A program made the position numbers and the translations under genes. Below the pieces are notes generated by a model, which had not been told where the DNA came from, ran no database searches, and worked only from the letters and a program-made list of their open reading frames with translations. Of a stretch of DNA of 64,000 bases, positions 1-7,188 are shown in pieces. This DNA comes from Candidatus Cloacimonadota bacterium. Its GTDB lineage: Bacteria > Cloacimonadota > Cloacimonadia > Cloacimonadales > Cloacimonadaceae. Each line of letters begins with the position of its first letter. Position 1 is the first letter of the stretch. The stretch is taken from NCBI GenBank assembly GCA_029781115.1, contig JAKOXG010000009.1:62001-126000 (forward strand), read 5' to 3'.

Positions 1-20
1 GGTCTTTCTCCTAGTATTAT

Positions 21-182
21 TTATCTGTCTTTCAGGGCTTCTGGTGTTAGTTTAAATACCAGCCCGTTGTTTTTATGTTTTATTGGTAGCATTCTGCATA
101 GCTCGTTTTTCATCGTCACTATCCCGGCAAATAAGGCATCACAGGCCAGAATAAGAAACAGGAAAGTGATGTGTTTAGACAT
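21..182 (-). CDS. small secreted-peptide candidate (53 aa)
   Basis: A 53-codon frame starts one base after the TAG of the caspase-like gene (TAG-C-ATG), so it could be translated by re-initiation. It starts MSKHITFLFLILACDALFAG, which looks like a signal peptide, followed by a short basic stretch ending in LKDR. No separate ribosome binding site is visible. The last 35 bases and the following AGGAGAAAGACC resemble the leader of the caspase-like gene (2044-2090), so another gene of the same duplicated type probably starts just beyond base 1. No family is recognised. It could equally be the remnant of a duplicated gene. Confidence 0.35.
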   Translation of the reverse strand: MSKHITFLFLILACDALFAGIVTMKNELCRMLPIKHKNNGLVFKLTPEALKDR

Positions 183-183
183 G

Positions 184-2043
184 CTACTTGCTCAAGATAA
201 TCTGCTTATCACCGAATAAACGGGGTGTTTGTGTCCGATTGAATTGACGCAGGGTATAGCCGGGGATTCCATCGTCCCTATCGCCCAGCTCATTAAACAG
301 AGCCTGAACCGATATCGGGTTTTTCCCCTTGCCGAGGCTTTGCAGGGCTTTCATCAAATGATATGAAAACACGGTGTGGCCCTTATCCTCCATGATATTG
401 GCCACCTCATCTCCCTCCGAGCTCGTGATAACCACTCCATTGGTTGGCGAGAGGCTGCCTGATTTCAACCTTGTGGTTGGAGCCATTGTGCCTTTGCCCA
501 GCCCGCTGTAGCAAGCATCGATAAATAGCACATAGTTTTGCATGGGGATTTCTTCCAGATCCCTGATAATGCTCTTTACAGACACTCCTGGCCTCTTTTC
601 AGAATAAGGATTGCTGTCTGTGCCTAACAGATAGGAAAGGTTATCCCTGTTGCCTTGTTTGGTGATCCCATGGGAAAGAATATAGAGCAGCAGTTGGTCG
701 TTTTTCCTCACGATATTGGGGATCAGACCTTCATCGGGGTCTACCAGCTCTTCGAGCTGGCTGATGGTGTAATCCTTGTATTCGTAGATATTCGCTTCAT
801 TAACTCCCAGTGTCTGGGTCAGGTATTTTTTGAGCGTTTTAGCTGCGTTGGAGCCCACCTTGATCGGCTCAACCGATTCATCCCGGTAGTTTTCGTTGAT
901 CACCAGCACTGCTTTCAGATTGGGGTTCCTGACCTGGCGTTGGGGAATATTCCGATCCAATTCCGAAGGATTGTAGACCACACTTTGAGTGGCAACAGCA
1001 CTCCCCCGGGGATCGGGTGACAGGGTAAATGTTACCGGTAGTTCAATCTTATACTCACCGTCATCTGCCAGAATTTCTAAAATATGATGAGTGTCGCCTG
1101 GAATTGCGTTCTTCGTTGTTATCGGTATGGGCGCACTGTATGTTTCCCTGGCTTTGATATCGAAGGAGAAAGCAGAACCTGTAGACAAACCGGGATAGCT
1201 TCCTTTGGGTCTGAGAACCGCTTTCAGATTGTTACCATCAACTTCACTTGTATTTTCCAGCGTTAGCTTCAGATAACCACTATCTGACTGGAAAACACGA
1301 TCCCCTTCGGAGCCGCTTAATGCAAAGTCTGTTACATTTATAACCGGTACGTAAATCTTTTCCTTGTGGACTCTCCTTTGTTTGCCAACAGCAGATTTAT
1401 CCATAAACGAGATGTTGACGCCTGCGGATAGACTCAACCCAGAGTTGTTTGAGACTTCACGTATTGAGTTACCATAGTTGTAACCTTTTTCAGAATCCCT
1501 TACTAAAGTATATGATAGCTTGGCATAGAAAGCAGAACTCTGAACGCGTACACCAAGATCTAGGTAGGGAACAAAGGTAAGATTGTTACGTTCAGCATAC
1601 CCTCCAAAGAGGGCAGTTTCAAGAAAGGGATTAATTGTGAAGTATAATGGCTTTAAGCCGGAATCAGTATCATAACCAAATGCAAAAAACGGGTAATGAA
1701 CCATTGTAGGAAGGACTACAAGCCCTTCACCCGTTCTCTCAGCATACTTGTTCCAAGGGGCAGAGCTAGACTCCCTCCGATATTCGACTATTCTGTTTGA
1801 AAACCGTTGCCTTTTCCCAAACAAGCCTGGGGTAATAGTTATTCTGTCGGCAGGAGCGAAAGAATACGAGCATACACTCCACTCGCTACCTCCATTGGCC
1901 ATACCCACACTGCATATCGACCACGACGGACGATAGATATTCTTGTAAAGACCGGAGGTGTCATAGTAATACCCCTTCTGCTTTTGCGCTGCAATGCAGA
2001 CCACTGTCACTGTGATCAGCAGTGTAACTAATAGTTTCTTCAC
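184..2043 (-). CDS. secreted caspase-fold (peptidase C14-like) protein
   Basis: A 619-residue protein with an N-terminal signal peptide (residues 1-19, ending in IAAQ). Residues about 25-215 are aromatic-rich and beta-strand-like, without a recognised family. Residues about 235-345 look like an Ig-like beta domain. From about 370 to 619 there is a caspase/metacaspase fold: LKAVLVINENY opens the core, the catalytic His is in LYILSHG (H458) and the catalytic Cys in FIDACYSG (C511), so the dyad is intact. Known C14-like enzymes cleave after basic or acidic residues; the substrate here is unknown. The signal peptide places it outside the cytoplasm. It sits behind a sigma-54 promoter (2129-2144) with an AAGGAG ribosome binding site, and a two-component pair encoded upstream on the same strand is the likely controller. 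Confidence 0.85.
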   Translation of the reverse strand: MKKLLVTLLITVTVVCIAAQKQKGYYYDTSGLYKNIYRPSWSICSVGMANGGSEWSVCSYSFAPADRITITPGLFGKRQRFSNRIVEYRRESSSAPWNKYAERTGEGLVVLPTMVHYPFFAFGYDTDSGLKPLYFTINPFLETALFGGYAERNNLTFVPYLDLGVRVQSSAFYAKLSYTLVRDSEKGYNYGNSIREVSNNSGLSLSAGVNISFMDKSAVGKQRRVHKEKIYVPVINVTDFALSGSEGDRVFQSDSGYLKLTLENTSEVDGNNLKAVLRPKGSYPGLSTGSAFSFDIKARETYSAPIPITTKNAIPGDTHHILEILADDGEYKIELPVTFTLSPDPRGSAVATQSVVYNPSELDRNIPQRQVRNPNLKAVLVINENYRDESVEPIKVGSNAAKTLKKYLTQTLGVNEANIYEYKDYTISQLEELVDPDEGLIPNIVRKNDQLLLYILSHGITKQGNRDNLSYLLGTDSNPYSEKRPGVSVKSIIRDLEEIPMQNYVLFIDACYSGLGKGTMAPTTRLKSGSLSPTNGVVITSSEGDEVANIMEDKGHTVFSYHLMKALQSLGKGKNPISVQALFNELGDRDDGIPGYTLRQFNRTQTPRLFGDKQIILSK

Positions 2044-2084
2044 GTCTTTCTCCTTGTAGTTATTTATCTATCTTTCAAGTTTCT

Positions 2085-2110
2085 GATGCTGGTAAGAACA
2101 CCCAAGCATC
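2085..2110 (-). promoter_or_regulatory. 5'-end mRNA stem-loop of caspase-like gene
   Basis: On the minus strand this 26-nt segment begins GATGC and ends GCATC, with inner GGT/ACC pairing. It begins about 8 nt after the transcription start predicted from the sigma-54 promoter. A same-length element with the same ends and loop geometry lies at 5098-5123 in front of the lipoprotein gene. Conservation of the ends while the middle differs suggests an RNA structure, for example one protecting the 5' end. The function is inferred only. Confidence 0.5.
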
Positions 2111-2128
2111 ATTTTCTTCGGTTTTAGT

Positions 2129-2144
2129 AGCAAAGTCTATGCCA
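2129..2144 (-). promoter_or_regulatory. sigma-54 promoter of caspase-like gene
   Basis: The minus strand reads TGGCAT-AGACT-TTGCT, matching the sigma-54 consensus TGGCAC-N5-TTGC(A/T) with exactly ten bases between the invariant GG and GC. The start codon lies about 75 nt downstream of the predicted transcription start. A sigma-54 activator gene is encoded 3.8 kb upstream on the same strand, and a sister promoter is at 5136-5151. Confidence 0.75.
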
Positions 2145-2507
2145 ATTCATGCCAATTTCTTAACGTGTTGCCATATAGCCAATTAGCCGGAAAGCCCCAA
2201 ATCCTTCCGGTAGTGTTTTTACACCCCTGCCACCTCGGAATAGCTTCGATTTCCGTGCTTTTTCATCATCTTCGGCAGGCATGTTCCATCGCTTTTCCGC
2301 TTTAGGTGATGTTGCCGTTATGCTTTGCTAAGGCATTGATAATAAATGCTTTTTTCAAACTCTGGATTGGCTTGGCGGAAGGAGCTGGAGTTGATAATAA
2401 CCCAGTGCTTGCGAGTCTGGTCACTATCGGGGTGTAAATTTACCACCGTGGGGTGGTCTTTTTACCTCCCCCTCTCTCGATGGTGTTTTTCGTTTTCCGC
2501 ACATTAA

Positions 2508-2696
2508 CCCAGATTATGCAGTAGAATTCTTCCCCAAGTTGGGCTTTTGCCCCGTAACTCACCTCGCCCTCACTTACCCGCAGGGCGATGCCGTGGAGAT
2601 ACTCGGATTTTTCCTAAAGTGGCACCGAGTAATCACCGGGCGGCTAAGTAAGGAAGAGGAAGGGAGGGTCACACTGGAGCAACTGCATTATCTGGG
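2508..2696. mobile_element. 189-bp MITE with 15-bp TIRs and ATTAA target duplication
   Basis: The left end reads CCCAGATTATGCAGT and the right end ACTGCATTATCTGGG; these are inverted repeats with one mismatch in 15. ATTAA flanks both ends (2503-2507 and 2697-2701), a 5-bp target duplication. The element has no transposase frame of its own. It interrupts a recognisable host sequence, the activator-tail remnant, and the host homology resumes on the other side. A hairpin core at 2573-2653 is shared with 24939-25023. No transposase matching these ends was found in the window, so it would have to be mobilised in trans. Confidence 0.75.
2573..2653. repeat. hairpin repeat core, copy 1
   Basis: This stem-loop lies inside the MITE. 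It holds nested inverted repeats (ACTCGG/CCGAGT inside, CTTACCCGC/GCGGCTAAG outside) around GCCGTGGAGATACTCGG. It matches 24939-25023, where several paired positions differ on both arms. Confidence 0.6.
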
Positions 2697-2736
2697 ATTA
2701 ACAGGTTGTTCAGAAAGCCATTACCTTACTTGAGAC

Positions 2737-2764
2737 AAAAAACCCGGAGCTCAGTCCGGGTTTT
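2737..2764 (-). terminator. Rho-independent terminator of lipoprotein gene
   Basis: Stem CCCGGA/TCCGGG with a 6-nt loop, flanked by A and T tracts. Read on the minus strand it follows the stop codon of the 2858-5071 gene and ends in TTTTTTG. Confidence 0.75.
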
Positions 2765-2857
2765 ATAATAGAATTGTATCTCTAAACACTCGCGTGAATC
2801 AAATCCACGTGTGTGATTAACAATTATTCATATCGGCTAAATGATTACCTGGCTCCT

Positions 2858-5071
2858 CTAATTCTTGTGATGGCCAGTAAAATTACCGATAGGTTCCCAA
2901 ACATTTCCGGCACTTCGATTAGCGTCCATCGTTGTTTCTGTAACATTCTCAAAAAAGAAAGTATACTCTGCGGACGTGCCTTCTTGTAGCGTGAAAATTC
3001 TATATCGATTACCGTCAAAATGAGTGGTTTGAGGCCAGTAATAGAGGTTTCCAGTACGAATTCTATAGGGCGGGATGTCACGAATGGAGTAATTCCATAC
3101 ATTATTGGGATCATCATACCATTCTCCAAGGAGGATCGTAGGGAATTCGCATTCCTGGTAATCATCGTGAGAGATAATATATTCTGCTGTAGATATCGCG
3201 CTGGGAGTCCAACCATTTTTAAATGCCTTTGCCTTTATTGTTGTTGAGCTATTTACAGTTATTGGCGATGTGTATTCGGTCGAAGATTCGCTGGGGTCGC
3301 TCCCATCGGTAGTGTATCTTATTGTAGCTCCGCTGGTCGCACAACTGATCTGCACATTTTGGGCTGACGTGTAAGAACCTCCAGGCGGGTTGAAAGTGGG
3401 AGTAGCCACAGTATTTGGCTGTATATTTATTGTGTAGTTAGCAGATGCTATTTGGCTGTCCGTCCATCCCGCTTTGGTGCCCTTGGCTTTCAAGGTCCCC
3501 GTGGATGCGATATTTACCGGCGAAGTATATCGGGTAGATGGCATTGATCCATCGGTAGAGTAGTAGATCGTGGCTCCGGGCGTGGCGCAGGATATGGTGA
3601 CATTCTGTGCTGAGGTGTAGGTTCCTCCAGGTGGAGCGAAAGTAGGCGTTGCCACTGTTTGCGGTTGGTTTATAGTATATACAGCGGATGCGATTTGACT
3701 GTCTGTCCAACCTGATTTGGTGGCCTTGGCTTTCAAGGTCGCCGTGGATGGGATATTAACAGGCTTGGTATATCGAATGGAGGGCGTTGATCCGTCAATT
3801 GAGTAGTAGATCATGGCTCCGGGCGTGGCGCAGGATATGGTGACATTCTGTGCTGAGGTGTAAGCCCCCCCCCCAGGAGGATTGAAAGTAGGAGTGGCCA
3901 CCTGGTTTTGGCTTGCCTGGGCGAGGACGACGCTGTGGTTAATTATATTTGGCATAGTTGCGCTTTCTCCGTAATCAAAAACATTGAAGTGCACACCGGC
4001 ATCCACCATGTAACCTCCTGTAAGGGTCCACCAGGGAGTGGCGTTGATATCGGCGTCCAAATTGAGAATTCCCCGGGCATGAGCCCAAGGCCCGGCTATT
4101 CCGTATAAGTTTATCTCAAACCTGGGGCCAGCGTCCACAGTAGCGTTCATTGAAGCATCTACCACCGGAATGTCATAGTCAAAACCTAAATCCTTCTCAT
4201 AATAGCTAGTCCAATTGGGTTTCTGATACTCCAGCCCTGCCTCGACCGAAGCTGAGGCCGAAACCGTGGCTGTTACGTGTGCCTCTCCATAGGCGTCGAT
4301 GTTCAGTATAATAGTCACTCTGGGGACCAAAACTATAGGAACAGGAGGAGCTGCAGGCACAACGAATACAACCGGTGCAAAATCGTGTCTGATCAATTCG
4401 ACGGATCGCTGGTAATTGAATCTGCCATCTACATTGAGTTCCAAATCCCCTTCGGAAGTAACGAATGATCCGGCTTTGATATACTGCAAACCCCTTAGTA
4501 ACGATATCTTGGCTGCTAGCTCATAACCCAGAGTGAGATCGAGTTCACCATCCACATACATGGTTACATTGTTGCCCACGTTGAATTCCTCATCAATGAT
4601 GTAGTGGTAATTATACGGGTTTTTACTGTCATGGACGAATCTCACTCCATCAGTCAGAGCTTCGGATGATACAATGTCAGTGGTTTTGAGTGATTGAGTG
4701 GTATGAAAATCCAGTTGGTCAAAAGCATCGACCAATCTCGCCTGGCTGGTGTTTACTACAATCTGCCCATTTTGGGTCGAGGAACTCTCCACTTTGCGCA
4801 AGAGACCGTAGGGTGCGGCATCAGAAATCCCCGATACGATCACCTTGCCATTTTGATAAATATCTGGACTGGTTCCGGCTGGCAGCACGATCTGATCATC
4901 GGTAACCTCAATGATGGATTCGGCTTCAGTTTCATCCAATACCACCGCCTCATCGGCTACGACCGTCTCACCTTCTTCAGGCTCAGTCGGCTTCTTTTTT
5001 CCACAACTCAATGCTGTTATTACAAATATAACAGCGACGAAAAAGATTAAGGCTAATCTAAGCTTTCTCAT
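2858..5071 (-). CDS. lipoprotein with three CHB_HEX-type repeats
   Basis: A 737-residue lipoprotein. The N-terminus MRKLRLALIF...ITALSC gives a lipobox with Cys23, followed by a charged spacer. Residues about 60-390 are a beta-rich domain without a recognised family. Residues about 391-645 hold three tandem repeats of about 85 residues (VATPTFNPPGG..YTSAQNV..SCATPGA.IYYS.DGS.PS), typical of chitobiase/hexosaminidase C-terminal or Fn3-associated domains, usually cell-surface spacer or carbohydrate-associated modules. Residues 646-737 form a unique tail. The start is fixed by GGAGG seven bases upstream. It follows a sigma-54 promoter at 5136-5151. The first repeat is encoded across a run of ten C, which adds one residue (PPGGGAY) relative to the other two. 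A surface or periplasmic role is inferred. Confidence 0.8.
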   Translation of the reverse strand: MRKLRLALIFFVAVIFVITALSCGKKKPTEPEEGETVVADEAVVLDETEAESIIEVTDDQIVLPAGTSPDIYQNGKVIVSGISDAAPYGLLRKVESSSTQNGQIVVNTSQARLVDAFDQLDFHTTQSLKTTDIVSSEALTDGVRFVHDSKNPYNYHYIIDEEFNVGNNVTMYVDGELDLTLGYELAAKISLLRGLQYIKAGSFVTSEGDLELNVDGRFNYQRSVELIRHDFAPVVFVVPAAPPVPIVLVPRVTIILNIDAYGEAHVTATVSASASVEAGLEYQKPNWTSYYEKDLGFDYDIPVVDASMNATVDAGPRFEINLYGIAGPWAHARGILNLDADINATPWWTLTGGYMVDAGVHFNVFDYGESATMPNIINHSVVLAQASQNQVATPTFNPPGGGAYTSAQNVTISCATPGAMIYYSIDGSTPSIRYTKPVNIPSTATLKAKATKSGWTDSQIASAVYTINQPQTVATPTFAPPGGTYTSAQNVTISCATPGATIYYSTDGSMPSTRYTSPVNIASTGTLKAKGTKAGWTDSQIASANYTINIQPNTVATPTFNPPGGSYTSAQNVQISCATSGATIRYTTDGSDPSESSTEYTSPITVNSSTTIKAKAFKNGWTPSAISTAEYIISHDDYQECEFPTILLGEWYDDPNNVWNYSIRDIPPYRIRTGNLYYWPQTTHFDGNRYRIFTLQEGTSAEYTFFFENVTETTMDANRSAGNVWEPIGNFTGHHKN
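3865..3874. repeat. C10 homopolymer inside a coding repeat
   Basis: Ten consecutive C (G on the coding strand) lie in the first CHB_HEX-like repeat of the lipoprotein gene. The equivalent sites in the other two repeats lack the run and encode one residue fewer. Gain or loss of one base would truncate the protein near residue 405. Confidence 0.8.
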
Positions 5072-5097
5072 TTTGTACCTCCAGTACTGTTATTATT

Positions 5098-5123
5098 GAT
5101 GCTGGTAAAATCACCGAGGCATC
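5098..5123 (-). promoter_or_regulatory. 5'-end mRNA stem-loop of CHB_HEX lipoprotein gene
   Basis: Twenty-six nt on the minus strand, beginning GATGC and ending GCATC, with inner GGT/ACC pairing. It is the counterpart of 2085-2110. It begins within a few bases of the transcription start predicted from the sigma-54 promoter at 5136-5151. Confidence 0.5.
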
Positions 5124-5135
5124 GCCTCTTTTATG

Positions 5136-5151
5136 AGCAAAGCTTGCGCCA
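5136..5151 (-). promoter_or_regulatory. sigma-54 promoter of CHB_HEX lipoprotein gene
   Basis: The minus strand reads TGGCGC-AAGCT-TTGCT, with GG and GC ten bases apart, a near-consensus -24/-12 element. The flanking TTGGCACGAAT is shared with the promoter at 2129-2144, showing common descent by duplication. Confidence 0.75.
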
Positions 5152-5254
5152 ATTCGTGCCAAAGCCCCAACATGCTGCTATACGGACGGTTAGCCACAAA
5201 GCACTAAATTCCCTCCGGTAGTGTTTTTACCCCGCCAAGCCGAGATTAAAGTCC

Positions 5255-5505
5255 AACCCCATACCTCTTCATCTTCTTTATCAGTTTAGATTTAGCATAT
5301 TCTCTCGCTTTTGCAGTTTGAGTAATGTTGCCATCATGCTTAGCCAAGGCATCACTAATAAACGCTTTTCAAACTCCAACCTGGCGTGGCGGAAGGAGCC
5401 GGAGTTGATAATAGCTTGGTGCTTGCGGGCCGCTCATTACCGGGGTGTAAATCCACCACCGTGGAGTGGTCTTTTTACCGCCCCCCCCTACCCGACGGTG
5501 TTTCC
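5255..5505 (-). pseudogene. decayed 3' end of NtrC-type activator gene (remnant 2)
   Basis: Minus-strand sequence closely matching the last 250 bases of the intact activator gene (5850-6115). The segments encoding NITQTAKA and LIKKMKRYG and the SFRHAR tract are all recognisable. Single-base deletions shift the frame, for example at the FEKEF site, and a C-rich run near 5480 replaces coding sequence. It lies directly upstream of a sigma-54 promoter and lipoprotein gene, in the same arrangement as remnant 1. Confidence 0.75.
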
Positions 5506-5509
5506 CTTC

Positions 5510-5539
5510 CACGAATGTACACGAATTAACACGAATAAA
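5510..5539. repeat. three tandem 10-bp repeats (CACGAATNNA)
   Basis: CACGAATGTA, CACGAATTAA and CACGAATAAA follow each other without gaps between remnant 2 and the palindromic element at 5586. No function can be assigned. Confidence 0.6.
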
Positions 5540-5585
5540 GTATAAAAGTCCAGGGATGAACACGGTTTTACACGGATGGGCGGCA

Positions 5586-5696
5586 GTATGGTCGCTTGCC
5601 ACAGCGACCTTTAACGGCATTCGCTTGAATGCCGATGGAGACATCCGCTGCTTCGAAGAGAAGCGGTTAAAGCGGTACTTTGGAGAGTGGTCGTAC
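5586..5696 (+). repeat. four-hairpin palindromic element, copy 1
   Basis: The element starts GTATGGTCGCTTGCC and holds hairpins GGTCGCT/AGCGACC, GGCATTC/GAATGCC and CCGCT/AGCGG, then a degenerate fourth hairpin ending in GGTCGTAC. It aligns end to end with the 112-bp copies at 11380-11491 and 61666-61777 (inverted). Several stem positions differ by paired changes. Confidence 0.65.
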
Positions 5697-5786
5697 ATGA
5701 AGCAAGCGGCGCTTGCTGGCGGCGCTACGGCTAACGCCGGCTACAGGTTTGTGCGGTATGGAGAGCGAGACCATGTGAGGTTGGTC

Positions 5787-5825
5787 GGTGCGGCTTACGC
5801 CGGTACCTTCGGTGCGCAGCGAGCG
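5787..5825. repeat. 39-bp dispersed repeat, inverted copy at 9811-9849
   Basis: GGTGCGGCTTACGCCGGTAC begins a 39-bp tract that recurs in reverse orientation at 9811-9849 with one mismatch. It lies in the non-coding tail after the activator gene, next to the palindromic element. Confidence 0.65.
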
Positions 5826-5847
5826 ACCCTACAGAACACCCATACAT

Positions 5848-7188
5848 TCAGGGCTTAATCCCATACCTCTTCATCTTCTTTATCAAGTTCGATTTATCAT
5901 ATTCTATCGCTTTTGCAGTTTGAGTAATGTTGCCATCATGCTTAGCCAAGGCATTGATGATAAACTCTTTTTCAAACTCCTGCCTGGCGTGGCGGAAGGA
6001 GCTGGAGTTGATGACAGCCTGGCGTTTGCGAGCCCGCTCACTATCGGGGTGTAAATCCACCACCGCGATATGGTCATTTTTGGCATTTATTACACCCCTC
6101 TCGATGGTGTTTTTCAGTTCCCGCACGTTGCCATTCCAGGGTTGCTCAGAGAGCCATTGCATTGCCTGAGAAGATATTGGCTTCTGGGGCAGGTTGTTGG
6201 CTGCGGAAAAGCTATCCAGAAAGTAATTGGCCAAGGCGGGGATATCTTCCATCCTCTCCCGCAGCGGCGGGACATTGATTATCATAGTGCTGATCCTGTA
6301 ATAGAGGTCTTCCCGAAACAGATTGTCTTGGATAGCTTGCTGTAAATCACGGTTGGTATCGCAGATCACCCTGGTCTTGATGTTGAGTTTTTCCCCGCCG
6401 ATCTTTTGCACTTCGCCTTCCGATAAGACTCTGAGCAGCTTGGCCTGCACATGGAAGGGCAGCTCTCCGATCTCATTCAGGAAGATGGAGCTGCCGTCAG
6501 CATATTCAAAGAATCCCTTGCGTGCCTTCACAGCATGCGTAAATGCTCCCTGTTCATAACCGAATAGTTCCGCTTCTATCAGGTCATCCGGAATGGCACC
6601 GCAGTTTACGGTGATCAAGTTCCTATCGGCAACCTTGCTAAGTTTGTGGATTGCCCGCGCCACCAGCTCCTTCCCAGCTCCCGTTTCACCGGTAATCAGC
6701 ACAGGTGCATCAAATTTGGCTGCCCGGATGATATTTTCATACACAATCTGCATGGGCTGGGAATTGCCAATCATGCCAATAGCCTTGATAGCCAGGCTTT
6801 TATTACTCTCCTCCAGGTCGAGCTGACCCTCCTTGGCCATGATCTTAGCCATGACATGTTCCGGATGAATAGGCTTTTCGATAAAATCGGCAGCCCCGCA
6901 CCTCAAGGCACGGACTGCATCCGGGATATGCCCTTCTCCCGAGATCATAATCACGGTAGTCTCGGGGTGTTTTTCATGGGCAAAATCCAAGGCTTCATAT
7001 CCATCACTCAGGGACGGAAAGCATAAGTCTTGAAACAGAATATCTATTCTCCCCTGCTGCAAACAGTTGATGCAGGCACTCAAGCAATTGGCGGTATGCA
7101 CTTCGTAATCTGCCGCCGAGATGACGCTGTGCATGAGTTCACAAAAAACCTGATCATCGTCGGCGATCAGGACAACTGGCCTCTTCAT
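5848..7188 (-). CDS. NtrC-family sigma-54-dependent response regulator
   Basis: A 446-residue protein with the three NtrC modules. The receiver domain (4-118) has phospho-acceptor D54 in FQDLCFP. The AAA+ domain (about 137-370) has Walker A GETGAGKE at 167-174, an R-finger region FREDLYYRI at 291-299, and sensor II WNGNVREL. A Fis-type helix-turn-helix spans about 405-443. Two signature motifs are altered: the sigma-54 contact loop is GAFTHA (214-219) instead of GAFTGA, and Walker B is IFLNEI with Asn238 in place of the usual Asp. It overlaps the upstream kinase gene by ATGA, so the two form a cognate pair. The likely targets are the two sigma-54 promoters downstream. Copies of its 3' end occur twice in the flanking non-coding DNA. 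Confidence 0.9.
   Translation of the reverse strand: MKRPVVLIADDDQVFCELMHSVISAADYEVHTANCLSACINCLQQGRIDILFQDLCFPSLSDGYEALDFAHEKHPETTVIMISGEGHIPDAVRALRCGAADFIEKPIHPEHVMAKIMAKEGQLDLEESNKSLAIKAIGMIGNSQPMQIVYENIIRAAKFDAPVLITGETGAGKELVARAIHKLSKVADRNLITVNCGAIPDDLIEAELFGYEQGAFTHAVKARKGFFEYADGSSIFLNEIGELPFHVQAKLLRVLSEGEVQKIGGEKLNIKTRVICDTNRDLQQAIQDNLFREDLYYRISTMIINVPPLRERMEDIPALANYFLDSFSAANNLPQKPISSQAMQWLSEQPWNGNVRELKNTIERGVINAKNDHIAVVDLHPDSERARKRQAVINSSSFRHARQEFEKEFIINALAKHDGNITQTAKAIEYDKSNLIKKMKRYGIKP

Larger units (their letters stand above)
2235..2735 (-). pseudogene. decayed 3' end of NtrC-type activator gene (remnant 1)
   Basis: Minus-strand DNA here aligns base for base over long stretches with the 3' end of the intact activator gene (about 5850-6175). 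Matching landmarks include the tract encoding SSSFRHARQEFEK, the shared ATCGGGGTGTAAAT tract before the helix-turn-helix region, and the CTCGATGGTGTTTTTC tract. The reading frame is destroyed by many indels. The remnant is split by a 189-bp MITE at 2508-2696; the homology resumes at 2703 (GTTGTTCAGAAAGCC, equivalent to 6139-6153). No protein can be made from it. Confidence 0.75.

Noticed and set aside
2845-3216. Open frame of 123 codons overlapping the lipoprotein gene end
   Set aside because: It lies in another frame of a well-supported gene, begins inside it and shows no domain; it is a shadow frame.
5586-5833. Hairpin-rich array considered as a CRISPR array
   Set aside because: The units are different palindromes with no constant repeat-spacer periodicity, and no cas genes are present.
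5466-5858. 130-codon plus-strand frame over the repeat region after the activator gene
   Set aside because: It runs through palindromic elements and the activator-tail remnant, with no ribosome binding site or domain.
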